53,013 nucleotides of DNA from Oscillospiraceae bacterium (GTDB lineage: Bacteria; Bacillota; Clostridia; Oscillospirales; JAAYXM01), in contig JAFQME010000013.1 in assembly GCA_017421025.1 (NCBI GenBank), forward strand, positions 1-53,013, read 5' to 3'. Position numbers and translations under genes: made by a program. The notes beneath the pieces were generated by a model, which worked only from the letters and a program-made list of their open reading frames with translations, did not search any database and was not told the origin of the DNA. Below, piece after piece: positions 42,793 to 50,829 of this stretch (positions are counted from its first letter, which is position 1; each line of letters begins with the position of its first letter).

Positions 42793-44679
42793 TTATTGTA
42801 CTTGCCAGTGTCCTGCGGTCACGATGGTGTGATACTGCAGATTGCGAGCCGGTCCGGGTTTGCCGTCGAAGTACAAACGCTCGGCTTCGAGTTCGGGGAG
42901 AGATTCCACCTTGCCGTCGAGATAAGAAGTCAGACGCATGATGGAGCGGTCGATGCCCTTGAGTGCTGCACCGTAACGTAAGTCGCAGACTTCCCAACCA
43001 AACGGTTTGTTGACTTCAAACCACCAATCACGGTTGCACTCGTAGAGGACTTCCATGCGGCGGGAGATTTCGTGTAAATCTTCTACACAACCGAGTAGAG
43101 CACTGCGGTCCTTCTTGTCATAAGCAGACTTGATGCGAAGCCCGATCTCGGCTTTCAAACGCAGGACATCTGCTACCTTTGCGAGGAAATCAAAGACATA
43201 ATTATACTCACCGTTGCGGGTGGCGGCAAGGCTCATTTTCTCATACATGACGTTGTACTGCTCGGTCATGTTGTAGCCTTCCATATTCTTGTCAAAGAGA
43301 CCGTACATACAATCCTGCCACATCAGCCAGCAAGAGGAGTTTGCATAGTCGTAAGCATCCTGGAGTTCATAGTTTTCCATCGGGTTGTCGAGATAGGTCA
43401 TGGCACGGAAATCTTCGTAGTTACAGCCGGTGCAAGCATAAAAACGTGCAGCAAGCTTTTCTTCCGAGACTTCTTTTGCATAGCCATGCTCAGCATACAG
43501 CTGCATTCCGAGCAGGATTTCATAGTTGTTGCGCTCGGCTGCCGCATCGCCCCATGTGGTTGCGAACACATCACGCAGACCTGTTTCTTTGCAAGCTTTG
43601 AGCGCCGCCTCGGTGGTGGCGAAAGTGCGGTCATAGTCGACTGTGAAGCTGGTCCAGTTCCAAATTGCGCCTGCAAAAATCAACTTATCGCAGAACTGGA
43701 AATGACGTTTGATATGCGCCGCATAGATTTCGGAATTGATGTTGCCGTAGTTCCAGTAAACCAATTCCACGTTACGGGGCATGGTATCGATCATTTCCTG
43801 CGGCACATCACCTTCGATCTGGTAATAGTCGCTTAAAGGATCTTCGTTCTGGTTTGCCGCTTTCATAAACATATCCGACCAGATGAGTGCTTCCACGCCC
43901 AACTCATCACAGATGGCAAGAACACGGTTTAAGTGCTCAAGCATAATGTCGTATTTTTTGCGGTAGCCGTGCTCCAGCAGATAGTTGCCCTGGCCGAGTC
44001 TCCATGCTTCGTCCATGCCGAGATGGATTTTCCCGGAGGAGAAAGAGTCACGGATTGAGATGAGCATTTTACGGATGAGAGCATAGGTGCGCTCATCGCC
44101 GACCATGAGGGTGTCGTGATCATCTTTGAACTCTGCATACGGATGCCATTTGAGTACGTCGTACAGATGAGCCAAGGTCTGAATACAAGGGATGATGGTG
44201 ATGCCGAGTGTTTTTGCAAATGCATCTGCCTCACGCAACTCCGCCTGAGTATAGCGACCACGCATATAACCGAAATACGGCTCGCCTTCCACCTCATAGG
44301 AGTCTTCAATATAGAAATAGAAGGTGTTCAGACCCATAATCGCCATGCGGCAGAACATGTGCTTTAAGTGCTTGACGGTGGTGGTGTCGTTGCCCTGGCA
44401 CAGGTCGAGCATCAAGCCGTTTGTATCAAACTGCGGGGTTTCGGTGACGGAAAAAACACCGCTTTCCCAATGCTCGCAGAGCAGACCCAAGGCACGGAAA
44501 AAGTGGATGGGCTCTGCATAACGAATCTCGGTGTTGGAAACAAAGAGGTTGCCATCGGTGGATTTGGATACTTTGATCTCAGCGCCCGAGTCGCAAACCT
44601 CGATACCGAGCATCGGAGCAATCACGGAAAGACCCTGTGTCAAACCGGAAAGATCGCCGGTAAAATGAAACTTCTTCAT
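42793..44679 (-). CDS. GH20-like beta-N-acetylhexosaminidase
   Basis: A 628-residue cytosolic glycosidase-like protein. An N-terminal alpha/beta segment (1-90) precedes a TIM barrel typical of GH20. The barrel has GLNTFYFYIEDSY, ITIIPCIQTLAHL and KIHLGMDEAWRLG, in which DE is the acid-base pair of GH20. The C-terminal 250 residues are helical. No signal peptide. Start at 44679 follows AAAGGAG on the minus strand; the upstream in-frame ATG at 44754 falls before the promoter's start. Substrate not assigned: hexosaminides of host or wall origin are likely. Confidence 0.85.
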   Translation of the reverse strand: MKKFHFTGDLSGLTQGLSVIAPMLGIEVCDSGAEIKVSKSTDGNLFVSNTEIRYAEPIHFFRALGLLCEHWESGVFSVTETPQFDTNGLMLDLCQGNDTTTVKHLKHMFCRMAIMGLNTFYFYIEDSYEVEGEPYFGYMRGRYTQAELREADAFAKTLGITIIPCIQTLAHLYDVLKWHPYAEFKDDHDTLMVGDERTYALIRKMLISIRDSFSSGKIHLGMDEAWRLGQGNYLLEHGYRKKYDIMLEHLNRVLAICDELGVEALIWSDMFMKAANQNEDPLSDYYQIEGDVPQEMIDTMPRNVELVYWNYGNINSEIYAAHIKRHFQFCDKLIFAGAIWNWTSFTVDYDRTFATTEAALKACKETGLRDVFATTWGDAAAERNNYEILLGMQLYAEHGYAKEVSEEKLAARFYACTGCNYEDFRAMTYLDNPMENYELQDAYDYANSSCWLMWQDCMYGLFDKNMEGYNMTEQYNVMYEKMSLAATRNGEYNYVFDFLAKVADVLRLKAEIGLRIKSAYDKKDRSALLGCVEDLHEISRRMEVLYECNRDWWFEVNKPFGWEVCDLRYGAALKGIDRSIMRLTSYLDGKVESLPELEAERLYFDGKPGPARNLQYHTIVTAGHWQVQ

Positions 44680-44710
44680 AGAATTCTCCTTTGAATTATG
44701 GTTTGAGATT

Positions 44711-44739
44711 ATTTTACACGAAAGTAAGAGCGTGTGCAA
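44711..44739 (-). promoter_or_regulatory. Promoter of the GH20-like gene
   Basis: On the minus strand TTGCAC (44739-44734) and TAAAAT (44716-44711), 17-base spacer. Confidence 0.75.
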
Positions 44740-44740
44740 C

Positions 44741-44769
44741 TTGTTTTTTGTCATTAGGTGTGATATACT
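44741..44769 (+). promoter_or_regulatory. Promoter of the cobalamin-riboswitch operon
   Basis: TTGTTT (44741-44746) and TATACT (44764-44769), 17-base spacer; divergent from the GH20-like promoter. Confidence 0.6.
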
Positions 44770-44784
44770 GACAAAAATTGAATT

Positions 44785-44975
44785 GTTCCAAAGTGTCTGC
44801 CGTACCGTGTGGGTCGGCAGGTGAAAAGGGAATGGGGTGAGAATCCCCTGCGAGAAACTGTCGGTGTATGTGCGGGAGTTTTTGCATCCGTCGGCGAAAG
44901 CCGGTCATTGGGAAACCGAGAAGGCAGGATGCATCAGCGTTTGACCGCATGAGTCACAAGACCTGCTTTGGTGTT
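44785..44975 (+). ncRNA. Cobalamin (AdoCbl) riboswitch
   Basis: Conserved elements appear in order: GGCAGGTGAAAAGGGAA and GGTGAGAATCCCCTGCG near 44816-44853; the central GCCGGTCATTGGGAAACCGAGAAGGC (44900s); and the B12-box GAGTCACAAGACCTGC (44951-44966). A terminator follows. Cobalamin binding should promote termination and reduce transporter synthesis. Confidence 0.95.
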
Positions 44976-44996
44976 TTTTCGTCACAGAAACACACA

Positions 44997-45037
44997 GCTG
45001 TGGCAATTTCTGCATGGAAATTGCCGCAGCTTTTTTT
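44997..45037 (+). terminator. Cobalamin riboswitch terminator
   Basis: Stem GCTGTGGCAATTTC / GAAATTGCCGCAGC followed by seven T. Confidence 0.92.
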
Positions 45038-45050
45038 GAGGAAAGGAGGG

Positions 45051-45881
45051 ATGGCAGTGTTTCATCCGTTTGTGAGTCTTTGCTATTTTGCATCGGTCAT
45101 TTTTTGCTCGATGTTTTTCTCGCATCCGATTTTGCTTTTGATTTCGCTATTCGGTGCGGTTTTCTACGCATGGACGTTAAAACTCAAAACACTGCGTTTC
45201 CTCCCGGTGTTTCTTTTGGCAATGCTGCTGAATCCGATTTTCTCCCATGAGGGGATGACGGTGTTGTTTTATCTGCCGAGCGGAAATCCCTACACGCTGG
45301 AATCCTTGGTTTATGGAGGAAAAGTTGCACTCACTCTGATGAGTACGGTCTGCTGGTGCTTTTGCTTCCAACGGGTCATGACCGGAGAAAAAATTCACTG
45401 TCTTCTCTCTCGTGTTGCTCCGACACTTGGACTGGTTTTCTCTCAAATCCTTGCGCTGATTCCACGTTTTTTTGAGCAGACCCGTGCGGTCATCCGAGCG
45501 CAAAAAGGGTTGGGGCGAGCGGAAGACAAACGTGTTTTCGTCCGAATGAAACGATCAATAGAAACATTTTCCACGCTGACCACATGGGCGCTGGAGCATG
45601 CAATCGAAACTGCAGACAGCATGAAAGCACGAGGCTACGGACTCCCGGGCAGAAGTGCGTTTACCCGATTCCGTTTTTCGGTGCGTGATTGGCTGGCACT
45701 GGCATTGGTGTTTTTGACATTGGCGGCATGCCTGCTTACCCGTGGGCTTGCGTTTCGGTATTTCCCCACCATACGGTGGAGTGTTGCACCCGGGGGGATT
45801 TTGGGTGCCCTCAGCTATTTCTTGCTTTGCTTTTATCCTGTGATCCTGAGTGTTTGGGAGGTGAGACGATGGAACAACTGA
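45051..45881 (+). CDS. ECF transporter transmembrane protein EcfT (CbiQ-type)
   Basis: A 276-residue membrane protein of the EcfT/CbiQ family: scaffold of an energy-coupling-factor importer. Hydrophobic helices at both ends flank a cytosolic loop with coupling motifs of the family (RAQKGLGRAEDKR and ETADSMKARGYG). ATG at 45051 follows AAAGGAGGG, just after the riboswitch terminator. It overlaps the ATPase gene by 13 bp. Confidence 0.92.
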   Translation: MAVFHPFVSLCYFASVIFCSMFFSHPILLLISLFGAVFYAWTLKLKTLRFLPVFLLAMLLNPIFSHEGMTVLFYLPSGNPYTLESLVYGGKVALTLMSTVCWCFCFQRVMTGEKIHCLLSRVAPTLGLVFSQILALIPRFFEQTRAVIRAQKGLGRAEDKRVFVRMKRSIETFSTLTTWALEHAIETADSMKARGYGLPGRSAFTRFRFSVRDWLALALVFLTLAACLLTRGLAFRYFPTIRWSVAPGGILGALSYFLLCFYPVILSVWEVRRWNN

Positions 45882-48205
45882 AACTGAAGTCACTGAGCTT
45901 TGCGTATCCGCAGGCAAAGACATTTGCGCTCGACCAAATCGATTTGACTGTGGAGCAAGGTGAGTTTCTGACCGTTTGCGGTGAATCGGGCTGTGGAAAG
46001 ACCACGCTTCTTCGTCTCCTCAAACCGGAACTGGCTCCGGGCGGGGTGCGACAGGGGGAAGTTTTGCTTACTGGGCATCCGATAGAGCAACTCTCGTCTC
46101 GTGAGAGTGCGGCAAAAATTGGTTTTGTTTTACAAAACCCCACACATCAGATCGTGACCGACACGGTGTGGCATGAGCTTGCCTTTGGATTGGAAAACCT
46201 CGGTGTGCCGTGTGAGGAGATTCGAATGCGTGTGGCGGAAACCGCTTCGTTTTTTGGAATTGAGCCGTGGTTTCGGCAGAATATTTCCACCCTTTCGGGG
46301 GGGCAGAAGCAACTGGTGTGTCTGGCTTCGGTCATGGCACTCAGACCCGAAATCTTGATTCTTGATGAACCGACCGCCGGACTGGATCCGATTGCGGCGC
46401 AGGAATTTTTATCCGCTGTTGGAACCCTCAATCGGGAATTCGGCACTACTGTGATTTTATCCGAGCATCGCTTGGAGGAGGCAATCCCCTTATCCAATCG
46501 TGTTTTGGTGTTGGATGCAGGGCGAATTGCTGCATTGGGCAGTCCGCACGAGGTGGGCGAGATTCTGACACAAAAAGACCATCCCATGCGGCTTGCACTC
46601 CCGACTCCGCAACGGATTTACCATGCAGTCGACCGTGGCGACACAGCACCGCTCACCCCCCGTGACGGGAAGGTGTGGTTAAACGAGTTTGCCAAAACCC
46701 ATCCGCCGGATGCATCTCGCATTCCGCAGGATACCGTCCCGCAAGGGGAGCAGGTCATCACGGCGAAGGATGTGTGGTTCCGCTACGAAAAAGAGGGTGA
46801 GGATGTCCTGAGAGGGATGAATCTGAACGTACATCGTGGGGAACTGTTTGCATTGGTTGGCGGCAACGGTGCAGGGAAATCCACTGCACTCACCATTCTT
46901 GCAGGGCAGGAATCCCCGCAGCGTGGTAAGGTCTGCATGGGTGGGAATGTGTGCGTTTTGCCGCAGGATGTACAGACTTTATTTGTGGGAAACACGGTAA
47001 AAGAATTCCTTGGCGAGGATTGTGTGGAGGTGGCAGAGCTTTGCCGCATCGGGCATCTTTTGGAACTGCATCCGTATGACCTTTCGGGTGGGGAGCAGCA
47101 GCGAGCCGCCCTTGCCAAACTCTTGCTTTGCGCTCCCGACCTTTTGTTGCTTGATGAGCCGACCCGTGGAATGGATGCATTTTTTAAGCGGGAATTTGCC
47201 GAGATTTTGAATGATTTGCGTGCAAGAGGTGTGACGGTGCTTTTGGTGACACACGATTTGGAATTTGCCGCAGAATATGCTTCACGTTGTGCACTGCTGT
47301 TTGACGGTGAGGTGCTTTCTTGTAGCACACCCCGTGCATTTTTCTCACAAAACCGTTTTTATACCACGGCGGCAAATCGCATGGCGGGTGAGCTGCTTGC
47401 CCGTGCGGTGACCGCAGAGGACGTCATCCTTGCTTGCGGAGGCGTGGTGCCGTCGCCGCCCAAACCGCCGCAAACACCGCAACAGCGGTCCGCACCCAAC
47501 GTGCAGAAAGAATCGCATCGCCCAAGTTCATTCTTAGCGATGATGACACCGATTCTGGCGGCGCTGACGGTTTTTCTCGGATTGCGCTTTTTCGGACCGA
47601 AACGGTATCTTCTCACCGGACTGCTTATTTTACTGGAAGTCACAGTCCCATTTTTCCTCGCTTTTGAGCGGAGAAAACCGCCTGCAAGCGAGATTGTCAC
47701 AGTGAGCGTGCTGTGCGCCCTTGCTGTGGCGGGGCGAGGGGCGTTTTTTGCACTCCCCCAGGTAAAACCTGCGCTTGCTGTGGTGATTGTGGCAGGACTG
47801 AGTTTGGGGATGGAAAGCGGATGCTTGGTGGGTGCAATGACCGTTTTGGTCTCCAACTTTTTCTTTGGACAAGGGCCGTGGACACCGTGGCAAATGTTGG
47901 CACTCGGTCTCATCGGATTGCTTTCCGGGCTTTTGCCTAAGAACATCGGGCGTGGTGCGCTTTGCGTATTCGGGTTTCTTTCAGCCTTGGTGATCTACGG
48001 CGGAATCTTAAACCCGGCTTCGGTTTTGATTGCGCATGAAGCCCCGACACTGAAACTCATCCTTGCAGCCTTTGCAAGTGGGCTCTCGTTTGATTTGATT
48101 CATGCGGTTTCTACCGCAGGATTCCTCTGGTTTTTTTCGAATCCGATGCGGGAGAAACTACGCAGGATGCGTCAAAAAACTGTTGACTTCTCCATGGTGA
48201 AGTGA
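45869..48205 (+). CDS. ECF ATPase-ATPase-S-component fusion
   Basis: A 778-residue fusion. Residues 1-235 are a first EcfA-type ATPase (GESGCGKTT, LSGGQKQ, ILILDEPTAGLD). Residues about 290-510 are a second (GGNGAGKST, LSGGEQQR, LLLLDEPTRGMD). Residues 550-770 form about six helices resembling an ECF S component (CbrT-like). With EcfT this would be a complete importer in two chains. The cobalamin riboswitch makes vitamin B12 or a corrinoid the most likely cargo, but the S part alone does not prove it. ATG 45869 overlaps the end of ecfT. Confidence 0.9.
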   Translation: MEQLKLKSLSFAYPQAKTFALDQIDLTVEQGEFLTVCGESGCGKTTLLRLLKPELAPGGVRQGEVLLTGHPIEQLSSRESAAKIGFVLQNPTHQIVTDTVWHELAFGLENLGVPCEEIRMRVAETASFFGIEPWFRQNISTLSGGQKQLVCLASVMALRPEILILDEPTAGLDPIAAQEFLSAVGTLNREFGTTVILSEHRLEEAIPLSNRVLVLDAGRIAALGSPHEVGEILTQKDHPMRLALPTPQRIYHAVDRGDTAPLTPRDGKVWLNEFAKTHPPDASRIPQDTVPQGEQVITAKDVWFRYEKEGEDVLRGMNLNVHRGELFALVGGNGAGKSTALTILAGQESPQRGKVCMGGNVCVLPQDVQTLFVGNTVKEFLGEDCVEVAELCRIGHLLELHPYDLSGGEQQRAALAKLLLCAPDLLLLDEPTRGMDAFFKREFAEILNDLRARGVTVLLVTHDLEFAAEYASRCALLFDGEVLSCSTPRAFFSQNRFYTTAANRMAGELLARAVTAEDVILACGGVVPSPPKPPQTPQQRSAPNVQKESHRPSSFLAMMTPILAALTVFLGLRFFGPKRYLLTGLLILLEVTVPFFLAFERRKPPASEIVTVSVLCALAVAGRGAFFALPQVKPALAVVIVAGLSLGMESGCLVGAMTVLVSNFFFGQGPWTPWQMLALGLIGLLSGLLPKNIGRGALCVFGFLSALVIYGGILNPASVLIAHEAPTLKLILAAFASGLSFDLIHAVSTAGFLWFFSNPMREKLRRMRQKTVDFSMVK

Positions 48206-48211
48206 TAAACT
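48183..48211 (+). promoter_or_regulatory. Promoter of the T-box operon
   Basis: TTGACT (48183-48188) and TAAACT (48206-48211), 17-base spacer. It overlaps the 3' end of the ATPase fusion gene. Confidence 0.6.
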
Positions 48212-48229
48212 AACCATAAGAAATGCGTT

Positions 48230-48460
48230 TGAACAGGAACTGTTAGGCAGATGTGAAACGTTCAGAGAGTTGTCGGATGGTGTGAGACAACCGTGGATAT
48301 TTGCTGATTTCCTCCTGCGAGCAGTGCACCGAACAAACTTTGGTTTCAGTAGGCTGCAACGGGTGTTCCCGTCATAGAACAAGGGTGTTACCAGACACCC
48401 TCAAAGGCCGCAGTTGTGAGATTGCGGTAAACTGAGGTGGTACCACGGGAGAATTCTCGT
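48230..48460 (+). ncRNA. T-box leader with a phenylalanine specifier
   Basis: The leader carries AGAGAG and GGATGGTGTGAGACAACC of Stem I, then GATTTCCTCCTGCGAG. At the specifier place the codon reads TTC (48309-48311), or TTT one base earlier; both code for Phe. The T-box proper TGAGGTGGTACCACGG lies at 48433-48448. Uncharged tRNA-Phe would favour the antiterminator and turn on the downstream genes. Confidence 0.93.
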
Positions 48461-48497
48461 CCTCTGTATTCGTTAGCCGAATACAGAGGATTTTTTT
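48461..48497 (+). terminator. T-box terminator
   Basis: Stem CCTCTGTATTCG / CGAATACAGAGG followed by ATTTTTTT. Confidence 0.93.
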
Positions 48498-48524
48498 GTG
48501 TTCGGCGGAAGGGATTGGTAAACC

Positions 48525-49829
48525 ATGTCAAACTATTATCAGAAAGAAATCGAGACCATGCCGGTTGAGCAGATGAAGCGTCTGCAGTCGGAAAAGCTGG
48601 TCAAACAGGTACGCCATGTTTATGAGAATGTGCCGTACTACAAAAACCTGATGGATGAAAAAGGGGTCAAACCCGAGGACATCCATGGCATTGAAGATCT
48701 GCACAAACTCCCGTTTTTGACCAAGGCGGACTTAAGAGACGCATATCCTTACGGACTCTTGGCAAAGCCGTTGGAGGATTGTGTTCGCATCCAGTCTACT
48801 TCGGGAACCACCGGTCGCCGTGTGGTTGCATTCTATACCCAGAACGACGTGGATCTTTGGGAAGACTGCTGTGCCCGTGCGATTGTCGCTGCAGGCGGAA
48901 GCAACAAGGATGTCTGTCAGGTGGCATATGGATATGGTCTCTTTACCGGTGGCCCGGGCTTAAACGGCGGCTCGCATAAGGTTGGCTGTCTGACTCTGCC
49001 CATGTCTTCGGGTAATACCGACCGTCAGATTCAGTTCATGACCGATTTGAGCGCAACCATTCTGTGCTGCACCCCGTCGTATGCGGCATACATCGGTGAA
49101 ACGCTGAAAGAAAAAGGCTATGGTCCGGACGATATTCCGCTCAAGGCGGGAATCTTCGGTGCTGAGCCGTGGACCGAGGAAATGCGCCGTAACATTGAGG
49201 AGACTCTTGGGATTAAGGCCTACGATATTTACGGTCTCACCGAGACTTCGGGCCCGGGTGTTTCCTTTGAATGTGAGGAGCAGACCGGTATGCACATCAA
49301 CGAGGACCACTTCCTCGCAGAAATCATCGACCCGGATACCGGTGAAGTGCTTCCGGAAGGCGAGAAGGGCGAGCTGGTCTTTACCGCATTGGATAAGGAA
49401 GCATTCCCGCTTCTGCGCTACCGCACCCGTGACATCTGCGTGCTTTCCCGTAAGCCGTGCTCTTGCGGACGTACCCTCATCAAAATGGCAAAGCCCATGG
49501 GCAGAACCGATGATATGCTCATCATCCGTGGCGTCAATGTCTTCCCCAGCCAGATTGAAACTGTGCTGTTAAACGAGGGGTATCAGCCCAACTACCAAAT
49601 CGTGGTAGACCGTGCAAATAATACCGACACCTTTGAAGTCCATGTGGAAATGAGTCCTGAGCAATTCACCGATATGGTAAGTGAAGTGCAGAAACTGGAG
49701 AAGCAACTTGCAGGTGCATTGAAAACCATGTTGGGCATCAACCCTGCGGTTCATCTTGTGCCGCCGAAGACCATTACACGCAGTGAGGGCAAGGCAGTCC
49801 GTGTGGTTGACAAACGTAAGCTGATTTAA
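48525..49829 (+). CDS. paaK: Phenylacetate--CoA ligase
   Basis: A 434-residue adenylate-forming enzyme of the PaaK type. It joins an arylacetate to CoA, or in arylpyruvate fermentation runs towards ATP and free acid. AMP-forming signature: TSGTTGRRVV; IFGAEPWTEEMR; YDIYGLTE; RYRTRDIC; C-terminal GRTDDMLIIRGVNVFP. In many anaerobes it sits with ACT-domain proteins and indolepyruvate:ferredoxin oxidoreductases; here the ACT gene follows 22 bp later but no ior genes are seen. Confidence 0.95.
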   Translation: MSNYYQKEIETMPVEQMKRLQSEKLVKQVRHVYENVPYYKNLMDEKGVKPEDIHGIEDLHKLPFLTKADLRDAYPYGLLAKPLEDCVRIQSTSGTTGRRVVAFYTQNDVDLWEDCCARAIVAAGGSNKDVCQVAYGYGLFTGGPGLNGGSHKVGCLTLPMSSGNTDRQIQFMTDLSATILCCTPSYAAYIGETLKEKGYGPDDIPLKAGIFGAEPWTEEMRRNIEETLGIKAYDIYGLTETSGPGVSFECEEQTGMHINEDHFLAEIIDPDTGEVLPEGEKGELVFTALDKEAFPLLRYRTRDICVLSRKPCSCGRTLIKMAKPMGRTDDMLIIRGVNVFPSQIETVLLNEGYQPNYQIVVDRANNTDTFEVHVEMSPEQFTDMVSEVQKLEKQLAGALKTMLGINPAVHLVPPKTITRSEGKAVRVVDKRKLI

Positions 49830-49851
49830 CCAAATAGAGGGAGGGTTTTTT

Positions 49852-50283
49852 ATGGCAATCAAGCAATTGACCGCTTTTTTGGCAAATAAGCAGGGTACGC
49901 TTGCATCTGTTACCAAAATTCTTTCGGATGCAGGAGTCAATTTGCGTGCCCTTTCCATCGCAGAGACAGAAGAATTCGGCATCCTCCGTATGATCGTAAA
50001 TGATGAGACAACCGCTGAGAAAGCACTCGCAGGCGCCGGGTCCCTCATTAAGGTCACCGAGGTTGTAGGCGTTAAAATCGGCGATGAGCCGGGAAAACTC
50101 ACAGCAGCGCTTGAGGTGCTGGACCGTGCTGGAATCAATTTGGAATACTTATACGCCTTTATGGCACGCACCGAGAAGCATGCATATGTGGTACTCCGTG
50201 TGGCTGACAATGCGGCAGCAGAAAAGGCGCTGACTGACGCTGGGTTCTATCTCATCCGCCAAGCTGATATCGAAAAACTGTAA
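49852..50283 (+). CDS. Double-ACT-domain protein
   Basis: A 143-residue protein of two ACT domains (1-70: AIKQLTAFLANKQGTLASVTKIL; 71-143: GVKIGDEPGKLTAALEVLDRAGI). ACT pairs bind amino acids. It is the usual partner of paaK in such operons and probably senses an aromatic amino acid. Cotranscribed with paaK behind GAGGGAGG. Confidence 0.93.
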   Translation: MAIKQLTAFLANKQGTLASVTKILSDAGVNLRALSIAETEEFGILRMIVNDETTAEKALAGAGSLIKVTEVVGVKIGDEPGKLTAALEVLDRAGINLEYLYAFMARTEKHAYVVLRVADNAAAEKALTDAGFYLIRQADIEKL

Positions 50284-50322
50284 AAAAAACCACCGTTTAT
50301 AGGGCGTACTCTAAAGGACAGT

Positions 50323-50368
50323 ATTAAAAAAGGCAGAAACAATTGATTTTGTTTCTGCCTTTTTTGTA
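50323..50368 (+). terminator. Terminator of the paaK operon
   Basis: Stem AAAAAAGGCAGAAACAA / TTTTGTTTCTGCCTTTTTT, with T-run. Confidence 0.92.
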
Positions 50369-50513
50369 GGAACAATGCTACATCGTATCGTTTAAGGTCT
50401 TAGGATATCCTAAATGTTTTGGGAAATGGTATACATTTTCCCTACTTGTTACAGTGCCGGACAAATTCACAGAAATGTGTTTCTGTTTTTTTGAAAAAAT
50501 ATGATTGTTGATA
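50369..50513. other. AT-rich intergenic stretch
   Basis: No gene seen. AT content rises sharply from here on. It contains small inverted repeats (TTAGGATATCCTAA near 50399; GGGAAATGGTATACATTTTCCC near 50420). Confidence 0.4.
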
Positions 50514-50543
50514 TTGAAAATTGGTAAATACTGTGCATATAAT
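50514..50543 (+). promoter_or_regulatory. Promoter of the candidate RNA
   Basis: TTGAAA (50514-50519) and a perfect TATAAT (50538-50543), 18-base spacer; start expected about 50550. Confidence 0.7.
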
Positions 50544-50549
50544 AAATAT

Positions 50550-50741
50550 GCTATACTCTTAATTAAAATAGGGTATTTATACTTTGTTGTATATTATTTT
50601 ACTGTGAAAGTACGCTATTGGTAAAAGCGTGCTTTCTGACAAAACTTCGCAGTAAAAGGCAAAGTATTTAAGAGTATAGCAACCTTAGTCAGAGATGGTG
50701 CGTTTTTCGTGTGCAACTCTGTATGGGGTTGCACATTTTTT
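50550..50741 (+). ncRNA. Candidate structured small RNA, about 190 nt, unassigned
   Basis: A long nested hairpin begins where the promoter predicts transcription to start. Outer stem GCTATACTCTTAA / TTAAGAGTATAGC (50550-50562 with 50668-50680). Then ATACTTTG / CAAAGTAT, TTTTACTG / CAGTAAAA and AAGTACGC / GCGTGCTT (one wobble), with unequal bulges. A terminator GTGCAACTC / GGGTTGCAC + T6 ends at 50741. There is no good reading frame. 6S RNA is possible by size and rod shape but not shown. Confidence 0.6.
50711..50741 (+). terminator. Terminator of the candidate RNA
   Basis: Stem GTGCAACTC / GGGTTGCAC (a G-T pair included) followed by ATTTTTT. Confidence 0.85.
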
Positions 50742-50829
50742 ATATGGGGGAATGTCTATGTTGATTTGAAATACAAAAATTATATATAATCAGTAAATTA
50801 CTAACTACGTACGAAAGGAAGAAAACGAA

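Noticed and set aside
50550..50741. Firm call of 6S RNA
   Set aside because: Size and rod shape fit, but I cannot show the central bubble consensus or covariation, so I left it unassigned.
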